Positions 6,305-6,609 of a stretch of DNA of 6,609 bases are shown here, piece after piece. The notes below the pieces were generated by a model. That model ran no database searches. It was not told the DNA's origin and saw only the letters and a program-made list of their open reading frames with translations. Location: assembly GCA_021791615.1 (NCBI GenBank), contig JAJYWG010000301.1:1-6609 (forward strand), written 5' to 3'. The translations under genes were made by a program, and so were the position numbers. This DNA is from Actinomycetes bacterium. Lineage in GTDB: Bacteria; Actinomycetota; Acidimicrobiia; Acidimicrobiales; RAAP-2. Position 1 is the first letter of the stretch; every line of letters starts with the position of its first letter.

Positions 6305-6609
6305 TGCTGCGGCGGAGTGATGCCGGTGAGGAACCCCGCTGGCTCGGATGACGAACGGTTGCGGTTGAGGTCCCGATCGGGTCATCGCGGTGACGTCTTC
6401 CAGCACACCGGCCGGGACCGGCAGCCCCCGCTCGGTTGGCATCGTCGCCAGCGGCCCCCTATGGAAGCCTTCATGCGGTTTGCCCGCACACGGCTCTCCG
6501 ACATCGTTGAGCTCAGGCAAGCGCAGCCCAGCGGTGCACCCTTCCGCCAAGCGTGTAGATGCTGAGCGTAGAGGCCCAGCAGTAGTTGAACCGTGTAGCC
6601 CAGTTCCAG
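6305..6609. other. GC-rich stretch with no identifiable gene
   Basis: This 305-base stretch returns to about 70% GC (hand count of 6361-6420). One minus-strand frame is open from the window edge at 6609 through the whole stretch, and a plus-strand frame is open from 6317 to 6565. Both have third-position GC near 73-74%, hardly different from the local average, and neither gives a protein I recognise. It may be the edge of a minus-strand gene starting outside the window, or the remains of another gene. I see no hairpin terminator, tRNA or repeat array in it. Confidence 0.3.

Overview
The window looks like chromosomal DNA from a high-GC bacterium. Actinomycetota is the most likely group, judged from strong G/C third-position bias, a GTG start on one gene, AGGAG-type ribosome sites and the protein families present. 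Single 60-base rows counted by hand give 80% GC at 3301-3360, 55% at 5941-6000, 42% at 6241-6300 and 70% at 6361-6420, so the window is compositionally mosaic.

Left part (1-4131): two plus-strand carbohydrate genes, 57 bases apart and probably one operon. The first is the 3' end of a glycoside hydrolase family 43 (GH43) beta-xylosidase/alpha-L-arabinofuranosidase with its C-terminal concanavalin-like domain. The second is a complete 1062-residue GH78 alpha-L-rhamnosidase with the DCPQRDERLGWTGD and TMWERWD catalytic motifs. It has no signal peptide, so it probably works in the cytoplasm on imported rhamnose-containing oligosaccharides or glycosides. Together the pair suggests removal of rhamnose and arabinose or xylose from plant material such as pectin side chains or glycosylated secondary metabolites.

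Middle part (4173-5866): an apparently complete IS1380-family insertion sequence of about 1694 bases. It has a 457-residue DDE transposase, imperfect terminal inverted repeats starting CCCCGATC, a strong dyad just upstream of the transposase ribosome site, and flanking tetranucleotides TTAG/TTAA that nearly match.

Right part (5867-6304): an AT-richer block that is not a normal gene. Read across three frames it is the decayed C-terminus of a second kind of sugar-cleaving enzyme (cellulase-like/apiosidase-like barrel enzyme with a C-terminal beta-sandwich). It carries two frameshifts and one internal stop, and no 5' half is present left of the IS. Mismatched target duplications plus a missing gene half suggest an IS-mediated deletion. 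The last 305 bases (6305-6609) are GC-rich again and hold no gene I can identify.

I found no CRISPR array, tRNA, rRNA or convincing undescribed system. The most informative signals are the IS junction and the three-frame pseudogene.
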